Program-made: the position numbers and the translations under genes
In this document: one piece after another, positions 7,414-16,585 of the stretch
Layout of the letters: each line of letters begins with the position of its first letter
How positions within the stretch are numbered: position 1 is the first letter of the stretch
Assembly (NCBI GenBank): GCA_009692005.1
Contig: SHZZ01000004.1
Coordinates: forward strand, 1 to 64,000
Origin: Gemmataceae bacterium
GTDB lineage: Bacteria; Planctomycetota; Planctomycetia; Gemmatales; Gemmataceae
Direction: 5' to 3'
DNA length: 64,000 bases
The notes under the pieces: model-generated
Told to the model about the DNA's origin: nothing
What the model saw: only the letters and a program-made list of their open reading frames with translations
The model's database searches: none

Positions 7414-10400
7414 ATGCTTCGTAGCGGTTCGACTTGGCTGCCACTTCTGGCGCTGACGGCTTTTTTCACTCAGGGCATCCCCGGTTTTTCCCAGGAAAAG
7501 GAAGCGCTTCCACCAGGGATCAAGCCAGTAAAACTGATCCCCTTCCCTGCCAAGGTGGAATTCAATGGCCCCTACGCTTATTCCCAGTTGGTTTTGTCGG
7601 TGCAAACGGAAAGCGGCGACCTGATCGATGTGACCCGCATGGCGGAGTGGAAATTTCCTGAAACACTTCTGAAGGTAACCCCCAGCGGCATGGCCACCCC
7701 GCTCAAGGATGGCCAGGGAGTCATCACCGCGGTTTTTTCCGGTCTGAGCGCCGCCATTCCCTTTACCGCCACCGAATATGCCAGCCAAACTCCCATCAGC
7801 TTTATCCGCGATGTCATGCCGGTGCTTTCCCGCGCTGGCTGTAACGCCGGAACTTGCCATGGATCGGCTGAAGGGAGGAACGGCTTCAAGCTCAGCCTGC
7901 GTGGCTACGACCCGCTTTTCGACCACCGTGCTTTGACGGATGATCTTGAAGGTCGGCGCTTTAACCGAGCCGCCCCGGAAGCCTCCCTGATGCTATTGAA
8001 ATCCACCGGCCAGGCGCCCCATGTGGGCGGAGCGGTAATGCAACCTGGAGACCGCTGGTACGAAATTGTCCGGCGCTGGATCTCCGAGGGCGTGAAGCTG
8101 GACATCGGCGGCGCCAAGGTCGTTTCTGTCGAGGTCTTTCCAAAAGCGTTTACCCTGCCTCTGGAAGGGATGAAGCAACAACTTTCCGTCGTGGCCAAAT
8201 ACTCGGATGGCAAAACCCGGGATGTTTCCGCCGAGGCGTTCATGGAAAACAGCAATTCCGATGTGGCGCAAGCCAGCCGGGGAGGGGTGCTCCAGGGCCT
8301 GCGTCGCGGGGAATCGACCGCCTTGGTCCGCTATGAGGGGAACTACGCCGCCTCGACTTTCGTCATCATGGGCGATCGCAAAGGTTTCCAGTGGGTGCAA
8401 CAGCCGCAATTGAATTACATCGACCAGCTCGTGGATGAAAAACTGCAAACGCTGCGGGTGAACGCCAGCGGAATTTGCAGTGACAGTGAATTTCTCCGGC
8501 GGATTTATCTCGACCTGACCGGGTTGCCTCCCTCAACGGAAGCCGTGCGGGAATTCCTGGCGGACAAGCGCGAATCCCGCCTGAAACGGGATGCCGTGGT
8601 TGACCGTCTCGTGGGCCAGCCCGATTACATCGACCATTGGACCAACAAATGGGCCGATTTGCTGCAAGTGAACCGCAAATTCCTGGGCGATCAGGGAGCC
8701 AAGAATTTCCTTGATTACATTCGCACGGCGGTTGCCAGCAATAAGCCTTATGACCAGTTCGTGCGTGAGATCCTTACCAGTTCGGGGTCGAACATGGATT
8801 CACCAGCCGCCAGCTATTTCAAAATCCTGCGCGATGCCCCAAGCCTGGCTGAAAACACAACGCACCTTTTCCTGGCCATCCGATTCAATTGCAACAAGTG
8901 CCACGACCATCCCTTTGAGCGCTGGACCCAGGACCAGTACTACCAACTTTCAGCATACTTCGCCCAGGTGACGCGGGCGGAGGATCCCAATTATAAGGGG
9001 AAGAAAGTTGGCGGTAGCGCCGTTGAAGGAGCGCAACCTCTGGTGGAAATTATTCAAGACGGCAAGGCCGGCGAGGTCAAGCATGAAAGAACCGGGCAAG
9101 TGACACCGCCGGTTTTTCCCTTTACCTTGAAGAAAAACCCGGGGAAGGAACCTGCCACCCGCAGGGAATTCCTCGCCCAATGGCTGACGGCCAAGGATAA
9201 CCCCTACTTTGCCAAAAGTTATGTCAACCGGCAGTGGGCTTACCTTCTGGGTACGGGAATCATCGAGCCCATTGACGATATTCGCGCCGGCAACCCCCCT
9301 TCGAATCCCAAGCTGCTCGACCGTCTGGCGGAGGATTTCATTCAAAGCGGGTTCAATGTGCAGCACATGGTCAAACTGATCTGCAAGTCGCGCACCTATC
9401 AACTTTCCATCCAGGCCAATGTTTGGAACAAAGACGACGATTTGAATTTCTCCCACGCGACAGCCCGTCGGCTGCCCGCCGAGGTGCTGTTCGATGCCAT
9501 CCACCGGGCCACCGGGTCCCTGGCGAAATTGCCCGGGCTGGCCCCAGGGGCTCGTGCCGCGCAATTGCTCGATTCCAATGTCGATGTCGGAGGAGAATTC
9601 TTTACGCTATTCGGCAAACCCCCCAGGGAAAGCGCTTGTGAATGCGAGCGCTCCTCCACCATGATGTTGGGGCCGGTTTTAAGCCTTGTGAATGGTCCAG
9701 TAATAGGCGACGCCGTTCGCGATCCTAACAACCGGGTGGCCAAATTATTGTCCACCGGGAAGGCGGACAAGGAATTGGTGGAAGACATTTTCCTTTCCGT
9801 GTTGTGCCGCTTTCCCAGCCAAGAAGAAATCGCCGCGGGTATCAGGGCTTTTCAAGAGGGCGAACCAGAATTCCCCGGCTTGCTTGCCGAGTATGAACGC
9901 CGCAAAACCGCTCTAGAGAACCATCAAAAGACCGAATCCCCGCGCCAGGCGCAATGGGAAAAATCCTACGATCGCGTGGCGGAGTGGGAGGCCATCACTC
10001 TGGCATCTGCCAGCGCCAAATCGAAGGCGAAAATCACACGGCAAGGGGATGGAAGTTACCTCTTGAGCGGCGCGAACCCCTTGCAAGATAATCTGACCCT
10101 GGTTCTGCCCATTGAAAAAGAGGAATGGAAAGGGATCCTTTTGGAAGCCCTTCCAGATGATTCGCTTCCTGGAAAAGGGCCCGGGCGGGGGGGCAATGGC
10201 AATTTTGTCCTCAATGAATTCAAAGCCACTTTCAAGGCCAAGGGTACTCCAACCCAGACGCCCGTGCCCCTGGGCAATGCCAAGGCAACTTTCAGCCAAG
10301 ACGCGTTCCCTGTTGCCAACGCCATTGATAACAACCCTGTCACCGGCTGGGCTATTGCTCCGCAATTGGGAAAAGCCAACTCCGCCTATTTTCAAATCCT

Positions 10401-10752
10401 CAAACCAGAGGTGTTAAATAAGCCGGGCCAGTTGACCATCACCCTGGCGCAAAGCTATGGCACGCAGCATACCTTGGGTAAATTTCGCCTCTCGCTAACG
10501 CGCACCCCGGGGACAATTCAACCCTTCGGCGCCTCCACCGAGGTGGCCAAGCTTCTGATGGTTCCAAAGGAGAAGCGCAGCCCGCCAGACTTGCAAAAGA
10601 TTCGCGCCGCCTTCCTGGCCCAAGACCAGGAACTCGCCAGGCTGCAGAATGAGGTCCAGTCGTTTGGCAAACCGTTGGATAAAAGGCAGGTGGGCGCCCA
10701 GGACCTCGTCTGGGCTTTGTTGAACTCCAAGGCCTTTCAATTTAATCATTGA
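7414..10752 (+). CDS. DUF1549/DUF1553 (PSCyt2/PSD1) protein, large form
   Basis: 1,112 residues from the ATG at 7414 (GGGAGAAG site; signal peptide). Domains in order: a BIG2-like Ig fold (about 30-125), a cytochrome-like segment with CNAGTCH (CX4CH, bases 7840-7860), a second BIG2-like fold (about 230-320), DUF1549 (about 340-530) with CNKCH (bases 8890-8904), then DUF1553 (about 585-810). A C-terminal extension of about 200 residues resembles a jelly-roll module (AIDNNPVTGWAIAP, typical of F5/8C-like folds). The paralogue at 55572 lacks this extension and is 822 residues long. Probably a periplasmic or secreted dihaem protein with carbohydrate-binding-like modules; the function is unknown. 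A hairpin follows the stop. Confidence 0.87.
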   Translation: MLRSGSTWLPLLALTAFFTQGIPGFSQEKEALPPGIKPVKLIPFPAKVEFNGPYAYSQLVLSVQTESGDLIDVTRMAEWKFPETLLKVTPSGMATPLKDGQGVITAVFSGLSAAIPFTATEYASQTPISFIRDVMPVLSRAGCNAGTCHGSAEGRNGFKLSLRGYDPLFDHRALTDDLEGRRFNRAAPEASLMLLKSTGQAPHVGGAVMQPGDRWYEIVRRWISEGVKLDIGGAKVVSVEVFPKAFTLPLEGMKQQLSVVAKYSDGKTRDVSAEAFMENSNSDVAQASRGGVLQGLRRGESTALVRYEGNYAASTFVIMGDRKGFQWVQQPQLNYIDQLVDEKLQTLRVNASGICSDSEFLRRIYLDLTGLPPSTEAVREFLADKRESRLKRDAVVDRLVGQPDYIDHWTNKWADLLQVNRKFLGDQGAKNFLDYIRTAVASNKPYDQFVREILTSSGSNMDSPAASYFKILRDAPSLAENTTHLFLAIRFNCNKCHDHPFERWTQDQYYQLSAYFAQVTRAEDPNYKGKKVGGSAVEGAQPLVEIIQDGKAGEVKHERTGQVTPPVFPFTLKKNPGKEPATRREFLAQWLTAKDNPYFAKSYVNRQWAYLLGTGIIEPIDDIRAGNPPSNPKLLDRLAEDFIQSGFNVQHMVKLICKSRTYQLSIQANVWNKDDDLNFSHATARRLPAEVLFDAIHRATGSLAKLPGLAPGARAAQLLDSNVDVGGEFFTLFGKPPRESACECERSSTMMLGPVLSLVNGPVIGDAVRDPNNRVAKLLSTGKADKELVEDIFLSVLCRFPSQEEIAAGIRAFQEGEPEFPGLLAEYERRKTALENHQKTESPRQAQWEKSYDRVAEWEAITLASASAKSKAKITRQGDGSYLLSGANPLQDNLTLVLPIEKEEWKGILLEALPDDSLPGKGPGRGGNGNFVLNEFKATFKAKGTPTQTPVPLGNAKATFSQDAFPVANAIDNNPVTGWAIAPQLGKANSAYFQILKPEVLNKPGQLTITLAQSYGTQHTLGKFRLSLTRTPGTIQPFGASTEVAKLLMVPKEKRSPPDLQKIRAAFLAQDQELARLQNEVQSFGKPLDKRQVGAQDLVWALLNSKAFQFNH

Positions 10753-10757
10753 TTCTC

Positions 10758-10795
10758 CAGGGCAAGGAAAAACACTTGCCCTGAAATTTCTTTCC
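10758..10795 (+). terminator. Probable terminator after DUF1549/1553 gene
   Basis: CAGGGCAAG and CTTGCCCTG form a perfect 9-bp stem around an 8-base A-rich loop at 10758-10783, followed by AAATTTCTTTC. The T-run is interrupted, so termination is likely but not certain. Confidence 0.6.
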
Positions 10796-10885
10796 CGTAA
10801 AGTTCTTGTTGAATCATCAATGGGCGGTTGAGCTTTGACAATGAAGTTCAGCCGCTGGTAACGAAGCGAGCCGCATCCTGGAAGC

Positions 10886-11302
10886 ATGGTTAATCCCAAT
10901 CTCAAAATCCTGGAAATCATTCAACGCGACCCGCGTTTCCCCTACGAAGCCTACGAATTTCTTTACCAATCTCTCGCCTTTACCCAGAAGAAATTGGGGA
11001 AGCCCAAGCCTGTGGAAGGCGCGACGGCTTCCGGGGAACATCATGTGGGCGGCAGGGAATTGGTGGAAGGGGTCAGGGGATTGGCACTGGAAGAGTTCGG
11101 CCTGATGGCCCATTGCGTTTTCCAAAATTGGGGTATCGAAAAGACATCTCATTTGGGCGACATGGTTTATAACTTGGTGGAAGCTGGCTTGATGTCGGTG
11201 CAGAGCGCCGACAAGCAAAGCGATTTCGAAAATGTATTCGATTTGCCCAGTCAGCTCATGGAGGGCTATTCCATTTCTGTTCCCAAAGAATCCGAGGAAT
11301 AA
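10886..11302 (+). CDS. Minf_1886-family conserved protein
   Basis: 138 residues, no signal peptide. The sequence has the pattern of the uncharacterised Minf_1886 family shared by Planctomycetes and Verrucomicrobia: an N-terminal DPRFPYEAYEFLYQSLAFTQ, an HHVGGRELVEGVRGLALEEFG core, and GIEKTSHLGDMVYNLVEAGL. It is probably a small helical cytoplasmic protein; no catalytic motif is evident. The next gene starts 3 bases after its stop, so the two are co-transcribed. The family assignment is from memory of the motif pattern. Confidence 0.72.
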   Translation: MVNPNLKILEIIQRDPRFPYEAYEFLYQSLAFTQKKLGKPKPVEGATASGEHHVGGRELVEGVRGLALEEFGLMAHCVFQNWGIEKTSHLGDMVYNLVEAGLMSVQSADKQSDFENVFDLPSQLMEGYSISVPKESEE

Positions 11303-11305
11303 GGC

Positions 11306-11770
11306 ATGGCAAAAGGCCAATGGAATCTGGCCTTGGCAGCGGTTGCTTTTCTCTCCTGGATTGGCTATCTGGCATTCCTGGTTTCGCAAATCACCCGCGG
11401 GCCCGATGGCAAATCGCTGACCGTTTCCCGCCCGCAAATCCTCGTCTCCTCACTCGATGTGGTGGGGACCCATCAAGGTGGGGGGAAATTCCTGGTAACT
11501 GCGGTCCTTTATTCGGCTTATGGGGCAAAGACCCCGCGAGCCGGCGATTCTCTGGAAATCGGCCTTTTGGAAAACCTGCAAGGCTTTCATCCGGGACCTG
11601 CCGATTGGCTCATTCCGATGCAAAGTCTGAACCAGGGCGAGTCTTTTGAAGTCGTCCCAATTCCGCCGTCACCCGGTTACCCCTCGGGAGGCGGCAAGAC
11701 CGGCCCCTTCCGGATTTACCCGGCGCTGCCCGGAATCCTGCGCCAGTACCGGGCCATTGCCAAGGATTAA
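11306..11770 (+). CDS. Single-pass membrane-anchored hypothetical protein
   Basis: 154 residues. One N-terminal membrane segment (LALAAVAFLSWIGYLAFLV) is followed by a soluble domain with beta character (SRPQILVSSLDVVG, GKFLVTAVLYSAYG) and a Pro/Gly-rich segment near residues 120-140. I recognise no family. It probably shares an operon with the Minf_1886-type gene (3-base gap), with a GAGG-like site in the preceding gene's end. Confidence 0.65.
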   Translation: MAKGQWNLALAAVAFLSWIGYLAFLVSQITRGPDGKSLTVSRPQILVSSLDVVGTHQGGGKFLVTAVLYSAYGAKTPRAGDSLEIGLLENLQGFHPGPADWLIPMQSLNQGESFEVVPIPPSPGYPSGGGKTGPFRIYPALPGILRQYRAIAKD

Positions 11771-11799
11771 TCGAACCCAAAATTCCCTCCGAGCCTGAA

Positions 11800-11824
11800 G
11801 GGGCCAAGCGTGAGCGACGCGTTT
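11800..11824 (+). repeat. Short dispersed motif
   Basis: GGGGCCAAGCGTGAGCGACG closely matches GGGGCCAAGCGCGGGCGACG at 4294-4313. It lies in the spacer before the halogenase-like gene. Probably a genome-wide short repeat; two copies are visible here. Confidence 0.5.
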
Positions 11825-11993
11825 TACCTGCTCGGGTAGGGGCAACGCCTTGTGCTGGTCTGCCCTTTAGCCCGTCGTCCCCTGCCAAACCTGGCCCCCC
11901 GATTGCGTAAAGGGCTGGCGTGAAAGGCGCTGGTAGCATAGAATATTGTGGAATAGTTGTTTGAACAAGTATTGTCCGCAGACCGGATTTTTC

Positions 11994-13238
11994 ATGCTTC
12001 CTGGCGCTCAGAAAAACGAAGTTTTGGTCATCGGCGGGGGGCCGGCAGGGGCCACCGCTGCCACCCTGCTGGCCCAGCAAGGGGTCGGCGTAACTCTGAT
12101 GGAACGAGAAAAAGGGCCCCGCTTCCATATTGGCGAGTCCCTCATGCCCGAAACCTACTGGACCTTGCGCCGCCTCGGCGTACTCGACCAGCTCAAGGCC
12201 AGCGCCTTCGTCAAAAAATATAGCGTCCAGTTTGTCACCGACTCGGGCAAGGAATCGCAGCCCTTTTACTTTTTCGAGAACAACCCGCACGAAGCTTCCC
12301 AAACCTGGCAGGTCTTGCGCAGCGAATTCGACACCATGCTGCTCGATAACGCCGCGGCCCATGGCGTGGATGTCCGCTACGACTGCAGGGTTTTAGAACC
12401 CCGAATGGACGCGGACCAATGCCTGGGCGTGCGTTTTCAGGAAAAAGGAAACGAGCCCCGCGAGTTTAGTTCCCGCGTGGTAGTCGATGCCAGCGGGCAA
12501 AGCCTGGTCATGGGGAACCGCTTGAAGCTGAAAGTTCCCGACCCTTTGTTGCGCAAGGGCTCGGTTTGGGCCTATTTCGAGGGAGCCTTGCGCGAGCCTG
12601 GTTTAGACGAGGGCGCCACACTGGTGCTGCAAACCCAGGGGAAGAAAGGCTGGTTCTGGTACATTCCCATGCACAACAATAGGGTTAGCGTGGGCGTGGT
12701 TTCCTCGATGGACAGTCTTTTTGGCGGAGGATTCAGTCACCAGGAGATTTTCAACCGCGAATTGGAGGCCTGCCCTGCGGCAATGAAAAGAGTGGCGCCG
12801 GCAAAAAGGGTCACCGATTTTTACGCTACCCGCGACTTTTCTTACACCTGTTCGCAAGTGGCAGGAAATGGCTGGGTGCTGGCAGGCGACGCCCTGGGTT
12901 TCCTCGATCCGATTTATTCCTCCGGAGTCTTCCTGGCCTTGAAGTCAGGAGAATTGGCCGCTGACGCCATCGCCCGGTCCCTGGCTAAAAACGATCTCAG
13001 CGAGCGCTCCCTGGGAAATTGGGGGCCGGATTTTCTCAAAGGCATGGAGCGCATGAAACGCCTCGTCTACGCCTTCTATGAAGGGTTTTCGTTTGGAGCT
13101 TTTATCCGCAAGCACCCCGAGATGAAACGGCATATCATCGACCTGCTGGTGGGCGATCTCTTCAAAGAAAGCGTCGACGCGGTCATCGGCCCGATGGATG
13201 CCATGCGCCAGGAAATGAAACAAATGGCCGTGGGGTAA
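11994..13238 (+). CDS. FAD-dependent oxidoreductase, flavin-dependent halogenase-like
   Basis: 414 residues from the ATG at 11994; a 16-residue extension to 11946 is possible. The N-terminal dinucleotide-binding motif is VIGGGPAGATAA, followed by FHIGESLMPETYW. The stretch GWFWYIP matches the WxWxIP signature of flavin-dependent halogenases. A lysine in AFVKKYSVQF sits where the catalytic Lys of these enzymes is found. The FAD-contact motif GDALGFLDPIYSSGVF is near residue 300. Related folds also reduce geranylgeranyl chains or hydroxylate, so halogenation is plausible, not proven. No carrier protein or polyketide synthase lies nearby. The next gene on the same strand encodes an MFS carrier, 81 bases on. 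Confidence 0.8.
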   Translation: MLPGAQKNEVLVIGGGPAGATAATLLAQQGVGVTLMEREKGPRFHIGESLMPETYWTLRRLGVLDQLKASAFVKKYSVQFVTDSGKESQPFYFFENNPHEASQTWQVLRSEFDTMLLDNAAAHGVDVRYDCRVLEPRMDADQCLGVRFQEKGNEPREFSSRVVVDASGQSLVMGNRLKLKVPDPLLRKGSVWAYFEGALREPGLDEGATLVLQTQGKKGWFWYIPMHNNRVSVGVVSSMDSLFGGGFSHQEIFNRELEACPAAMKRVAPAKRVTDFYATRDFSYTCSQVAGNGWVLAGDALGFLDPIYSSGVFLALKSGELAADAIARSLAKNDLSERSLGNWGPDFLKGMERMKRLVYAFYEGFSFGAFIRKHPEMKRHIIDLLVGDLFKESVDAVIGPMDAMRQEMKQMAVG

Positions 13239-13319
13239 AAGGACGCTGCTGGCTGGTGTTGCTATAAAAACCGGGTTCCCGCCAACCCTGCCAACCTCCC
13301 CAAGAATACGAGGAAAGCC

Positions 13320-14819
13320 GTGAGTTCCACTTCCGAAGCAGCCCCTCCCTCTGGCCTCACCCGGACCGCGTGGCTGGTGTTGACCGTTGCTGCCATTGGT
13401 TTCCTTTTCGACACTTACGAATTATTGATGACCCCATTGGTGCTGTCATCGGCCCTTGCGGAACTGCTGCAAGTGCCGCCCAACCACCCGGATGTCACCA
13501 CCTGGGTGGGCCGAGTCCTGTGGATGACAGCGCTATGCGGCGGGGTGTTTGGTCTTTTGGGTGGTTATCTCATCGACCGCTTTGGCCGAAAGACCGTGAT
13601 GATTGGCAGCATCTTCGTTTACTCTTTCTCGCCTGTTCTGGCGGCGCTCAGCACCAGCCTGGCCTGGTTGATTTTTTTCCGCTGCACCACTTTTGTTGGC
13701 GTCTGCGTTGAGTTTGTCGCCGCCATCACCTGGCTCGCCGAGCTTTTCGCCGACAAAAGACAAAGAGAACTGGCCATCGGCTGGACTCAGGCCTTCGCGT
13801 CGGTGGGTGGGTTGCTGGTCACGGGCGTAAGCGCGGGGATCGGCTACCTGGTGGCGCAAAAAATTCTCCCGCCTCTGCCCATTGGCGACCAGAATAATTA
13901 TGCCTGGCGCTATACCCTCATGACCGGACTTTTGCCGGCCATTCCTATCGCGCTGTTGCTGCCCTTCGTGCCGGAATCGGCAGTCTGGCTGGAACGCAAG
14001 CGAGCGGGAACTCTCAAGCGGGCCAGTTTTTTTGAGATTTTCACCCCGGCCCTTTTCCGCACTACCGTGGTTACCACCATCCTTTCCGCCTGCGCCTACG
14101 CCGCCGCCTTTGGCACCCTGCAAGTGACCGTGACGCAAGGCGTTCCCGGCCTGCCGGACTTGAAAGACGCCCGCTTGAAAATGGAGGAGAAAACCAAAGC
14201 CAACAAGGGGCTGGAAAAACAAATGAAGGACCTGGCAGACGGTTCCAAAGAAATGGGGGAGAAAAAGAAAGAGTACATGGCCAATTTGAAAGCCATGGGA
14301 AAAATCAACAAGGAAGAAATCCAGCCGCGCAGGGAACAGGTGCAACTCTGGCAGGAACTCGGCGGCCTGGCCGGGAGAATCCTCCTGGCCATCGCCCTGA
14401 TTGCCATTGCCAGCCGCAGGGCTTTACTTTGGTTATTCCAGGTGCCTGGGCTCTTTATCATTCCCCTGGTCTGGTTCTATGTTTTTCAAAATCAGCCTGA
14501 CATGTTTAACTTCGGCGTCTTTTTCGCTGGCTTGTGTATCGTGGCGCAATTCTCGTACTTTGGCGAGTACCTGCCCAAGGTCTTTCCGGTGCATTTAAGA
14601 GGCACCGGCGGCGCTTTTGCCACCAATGTCGGCGGGCGGATGATTGGCACCTCCGCCGCTTTTTTCACCACCAGCGTCATTGCTCCCATGTTTACAATGG
14701 GAAGCACTTTTGAACGAGTGGCGATGGCAGCGGGGGTAACTGGCCTACTCGTCTTCGTCCTGGGCTTCCTGGCCAGTTTTTTCCTGCCGGAACCACCTAA
14801 AAGCGACCACCCCGCCTAA
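13320..14819 (+). CDS. MFS transporter with long internal coiled segment
   Basis: 499 residues, GTG start behind GAGG. About twelve membrane segments. The MFS signature GGYLIDRFGRKTVMIG lies between segments 2 and 3, and PESAVWLERKR precedes the central loop, as in sugar/metabolite porters. Unusual is a charged, Lys/Glu-rich stretch of about 65 residues (bases 14155-14345; LKMEEKTKANKGLEKQMKDL and onward) inserted after the seventh segment, where most family members have a short loop. The substrate is unknown. Confidence 0.85.
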   Translation: MSSTSEAAPPSGLTRTAWLVLTVAAIGFLFDTYELLMTPLVLSSALAELLQVPPNHPDVTTWVGRVLWMTALCGGVFGLLGGYLIDRFGRKTVMIGSIFVYSFSPVLAALSTSLAWLIFFRCTTFVGVCVEFVAAITWLAELFADKRQRELAIGWTQAFASVGGLLVTGVSAGIGYLVAQKILPPLPIGDQNNYAWRYTLMTGLLPAIPIALLLPFVPESAVWLERKRAGTLKRASFFEIFTPALFRTTVVTTILSACAYAAAFGTLQVTVTQGVPGLPDLKDARLKMEEKTKANKGLEKQMKDLADGSKEMGEKKKEYMANLKAMGKINKEEIQPRREQVQLWQELGGLAGRILLAIALIAIASRRALLWLFQVPGLFIIPLVWFYVFQNQPDMFNFGVFFAGLCIVAQFSYFGEYLPKVFPVHLRGTGGAFATNVGGRMIGTSAAFFTTSVIAPMFTMGSTFERVAMAAGVTGLLVFVLGFLASFFLPEPPKSDHPA

Positions 14820-14852
14820 GGGCGGGGCTCTTAGGGCCACCGCGGAAGAAAC

Positions 14853-16169
14853 ATGAAAGTCGCGCATATCACGGCAGGCGCTGGAGGAATGTATTGCGGC
14901 AGTTGCCTGCATGACAATACCCTCGTCGCAGCCTTGCGCCGCCTCGGCCACGATGCCCTTCTCATCCCGACCTACACACCCATCCGCACCGATGAAACCG
15001 ACCAAACGGCCTCCCCGGTTTTCTTCGGCGGCATCAATGTCTTCTTGCAACAGAAGTCCTTTTTGTTTCGCCATACCCCTTGGTTTTTAGACCGCTGGCT
15101 TAATTCACCCAGGCTGTTGCGCTGGGTTTCAAAGCTGGCCCTCGGCACCAGCGCGGAAAAACTCGGCCCCTTGACACTGTCCATGCTGAAAGGCCTCGAC
15201 GGGTTTCAAGCCAAGGAAGTGAACAAACTCGCCCGCTGGCTGAAAGAGGAAATCAAACCGGACATCATCCACCTGACTAACGCGCTGCTGTCGGGGGTGG
15301 CCAAAACTTTGAACGAAAAGGTTGGGGTCCCCGTGGTCTGTTCCTTGCAAGGGGACGATATTTTCCTGGAAGCGCTGACGCAACGCCATGGCCGGGAGGC
15401 CCGCCAATTGATCAGCGCCAACTCGCGCTTTATCGATGGATTCCTTTCCACATCCACCGATTACGCCAACTTCATGGCCGAGTATTTGCCTGTTCCAAGG
15501 GTAAAAATTGATGTTGTGATCCCCGGACTTGATTTGAAATACCATCCGCCGGTTCCTCGGACTCCAAGCGGCCCGCCGGTGATTGGCTACTTTGCCCGCA
15601 TCTGCCCGGAAAAAGGGCTGCACCACTTGGTCAATGCCTGGCTGCAGTTAAGAAAAACCCCCGCAGGCGCACAAGTAAAACTCCACATCGGCGGCTGGCT
15701 GGGAGAATCCTCCAAAGCCTACTTTCACGCCCTGAAGGTACGGGTGCAAGCGGAAGAAGCGCACAATGATTTTTTCCATTTTGACTGCCCGGACATGGCG
15801 GCCAAAGTCGATTTTTTCCAACGGATCGATGTGCTGTCGGTCCCTTCGGACTACCGGGAGCCCAAGGGGTTGTATGTGTTGGAAGCCTGGGCTCATGGGG
15901 TTCCCGTAGTGCAGCCAGCGCATGGTTCTTTTCCCGAGCTTCTCTCCCACGCGGGGGAGGCGGGCCTGTTATTTTCCCCAGGGGATGACAACGCCTTGTT
16001 TGAAATTCTCTTTTCCCTGGTGAATAACCGGGAAAGATTAATCGCCATGGGGCAGAATGGGCGGCGGGCGGCGGAATCCTTTTTCCACGCCGATAGGATG
16101 GCGCGGGAAACTGCCGACTTTTATCAAAAATGGATCCCCAGGTTTCACGGGAAGGGACAAACATCATGA
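14853..16169 (+). CDS. Glycosyltransferase family 4 protein
   Basis: 438 residues. The N-terminal Rossmann domain starts MKVAHITAGAGGMYCGSCLH, with the glycine-rich nucleotide-sugar loop. The C-terminal GT4/GT1-like domain has IGYFARICPEKGLHHLVNAW, then VLSVPSDYREPKGLYVLEAW, which includes the E-x7-E type acid pair, and an HGSFPELLSHAGEAGLLF segment. It probably transfers a sugar from a nucleotide donor to a lipid or polysaccharide acceptor. The last bases overlap the next gene in an ATGA junction, so the two are translationally coupled. Confidence 0.87.
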   Translation: MKVAHITAGAGGMYCGSCLHDNTLVAALRRLGHDALLIPTYTPIRTDETDQTASPVFFGGINVFLQQKSFLFRHTPWFLDRWLNSPRLLRWVSKLALGTSAEKLGPLTLSMLKGLDGFQAKEVNKLARWLKEEIKPDIIHLTNALLSGVAKTLNEKVGVPVVCSLQGDDIFLEALTQRHGREARQLISANSRFIDGFLSTSTDYANFMAEYLPVPRVKIDVVIPGLDLKYHPPVPRTPSGPPVIGYFARICPEKGLHHLVNAWLQLRKTPAGAQVKLHIGGWLGESSKAYFHALKVRVQAEEAHNDFFHFDCPDMAAKVDFFQRIDVLSVPSDYREPKGLYVLEAWAHGVPVVQPAHGSFPELLSHAGEAGLLFSPGDDNALFEILFSLVNNRERLIAMGQNGRRAAESFFHADRMARETADFYQKWIPRFHGKGQTS

Positions 16170-16585
16170 AGGCCGGGTTTCATTACACCAAACAGGTGGA
16201 ATTCGCCGACACCGACATGGGCGGCATTGTCCATTTCAGCCGTTTTTTCCGCTACATGGAAGAGGCCGAACACCACTTCCTGCGCTCGAAGGGACTTTCG
16301 ATCATGATGCAAGTGGACGGCGCGCCGCATGGCATACCCCGAGTGTCAGCCACTTGCGATTTCAAAAGCCCAGCCTACTTTGAGGATTCATTAGCCATTA
16401 CGGTTGAAGTTCAACGCCTGGGAAATTCCTCGCTTCATTATGGGTTTGAAATTTCAAGGAACGAGACTCTCTTGGCAGTTGGCAAACTGGTGGCGGTTTT
16501 TTGCTTGATGGAAAGCGGACAAAAACCGAAGGCCGTTCCCATTCCACCCTGGATTCGAGACCGATTGGAAGGCAAATCCTCTTGA
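16166..16585 (+). CDS. Acyl-CoA thioesterase, 4HBT (hotdog) family
   Basis: 139 residues from the ATG at 16166, which overlaps the stop of the glycosyltransferase gene. YTKQVEFADTDMGGIVHFSRFFRYMEEAEHHFL is the hotdog signature, with Asp in the FADTDMGGIVHF loop as the likely catalytic acid, as in YbgC/4-hydroxybenzoyl-CoA thioesterases. It would hydrolyse an acyl-CoA or acyl-carrier thioester. The stop overlaps the TTG start of the following gene, so glycosyltransferase, thioesterase and prenyltransferase-fold protein form a tightly coupled set. Confidence 0.87.
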   Translation: MKAGFHYTKQVEFADTDMGGIVHFSRFFRYMEEAEHHFLRSKGLSIMMQVDGAPHGIPRVSATCDFKSPAYFEDSLAITVEVQRLGNSSLHYGFEISRNETLLAVGKLVAVFCLMESGQKPKAVPIPPWIRDRLEGKSS

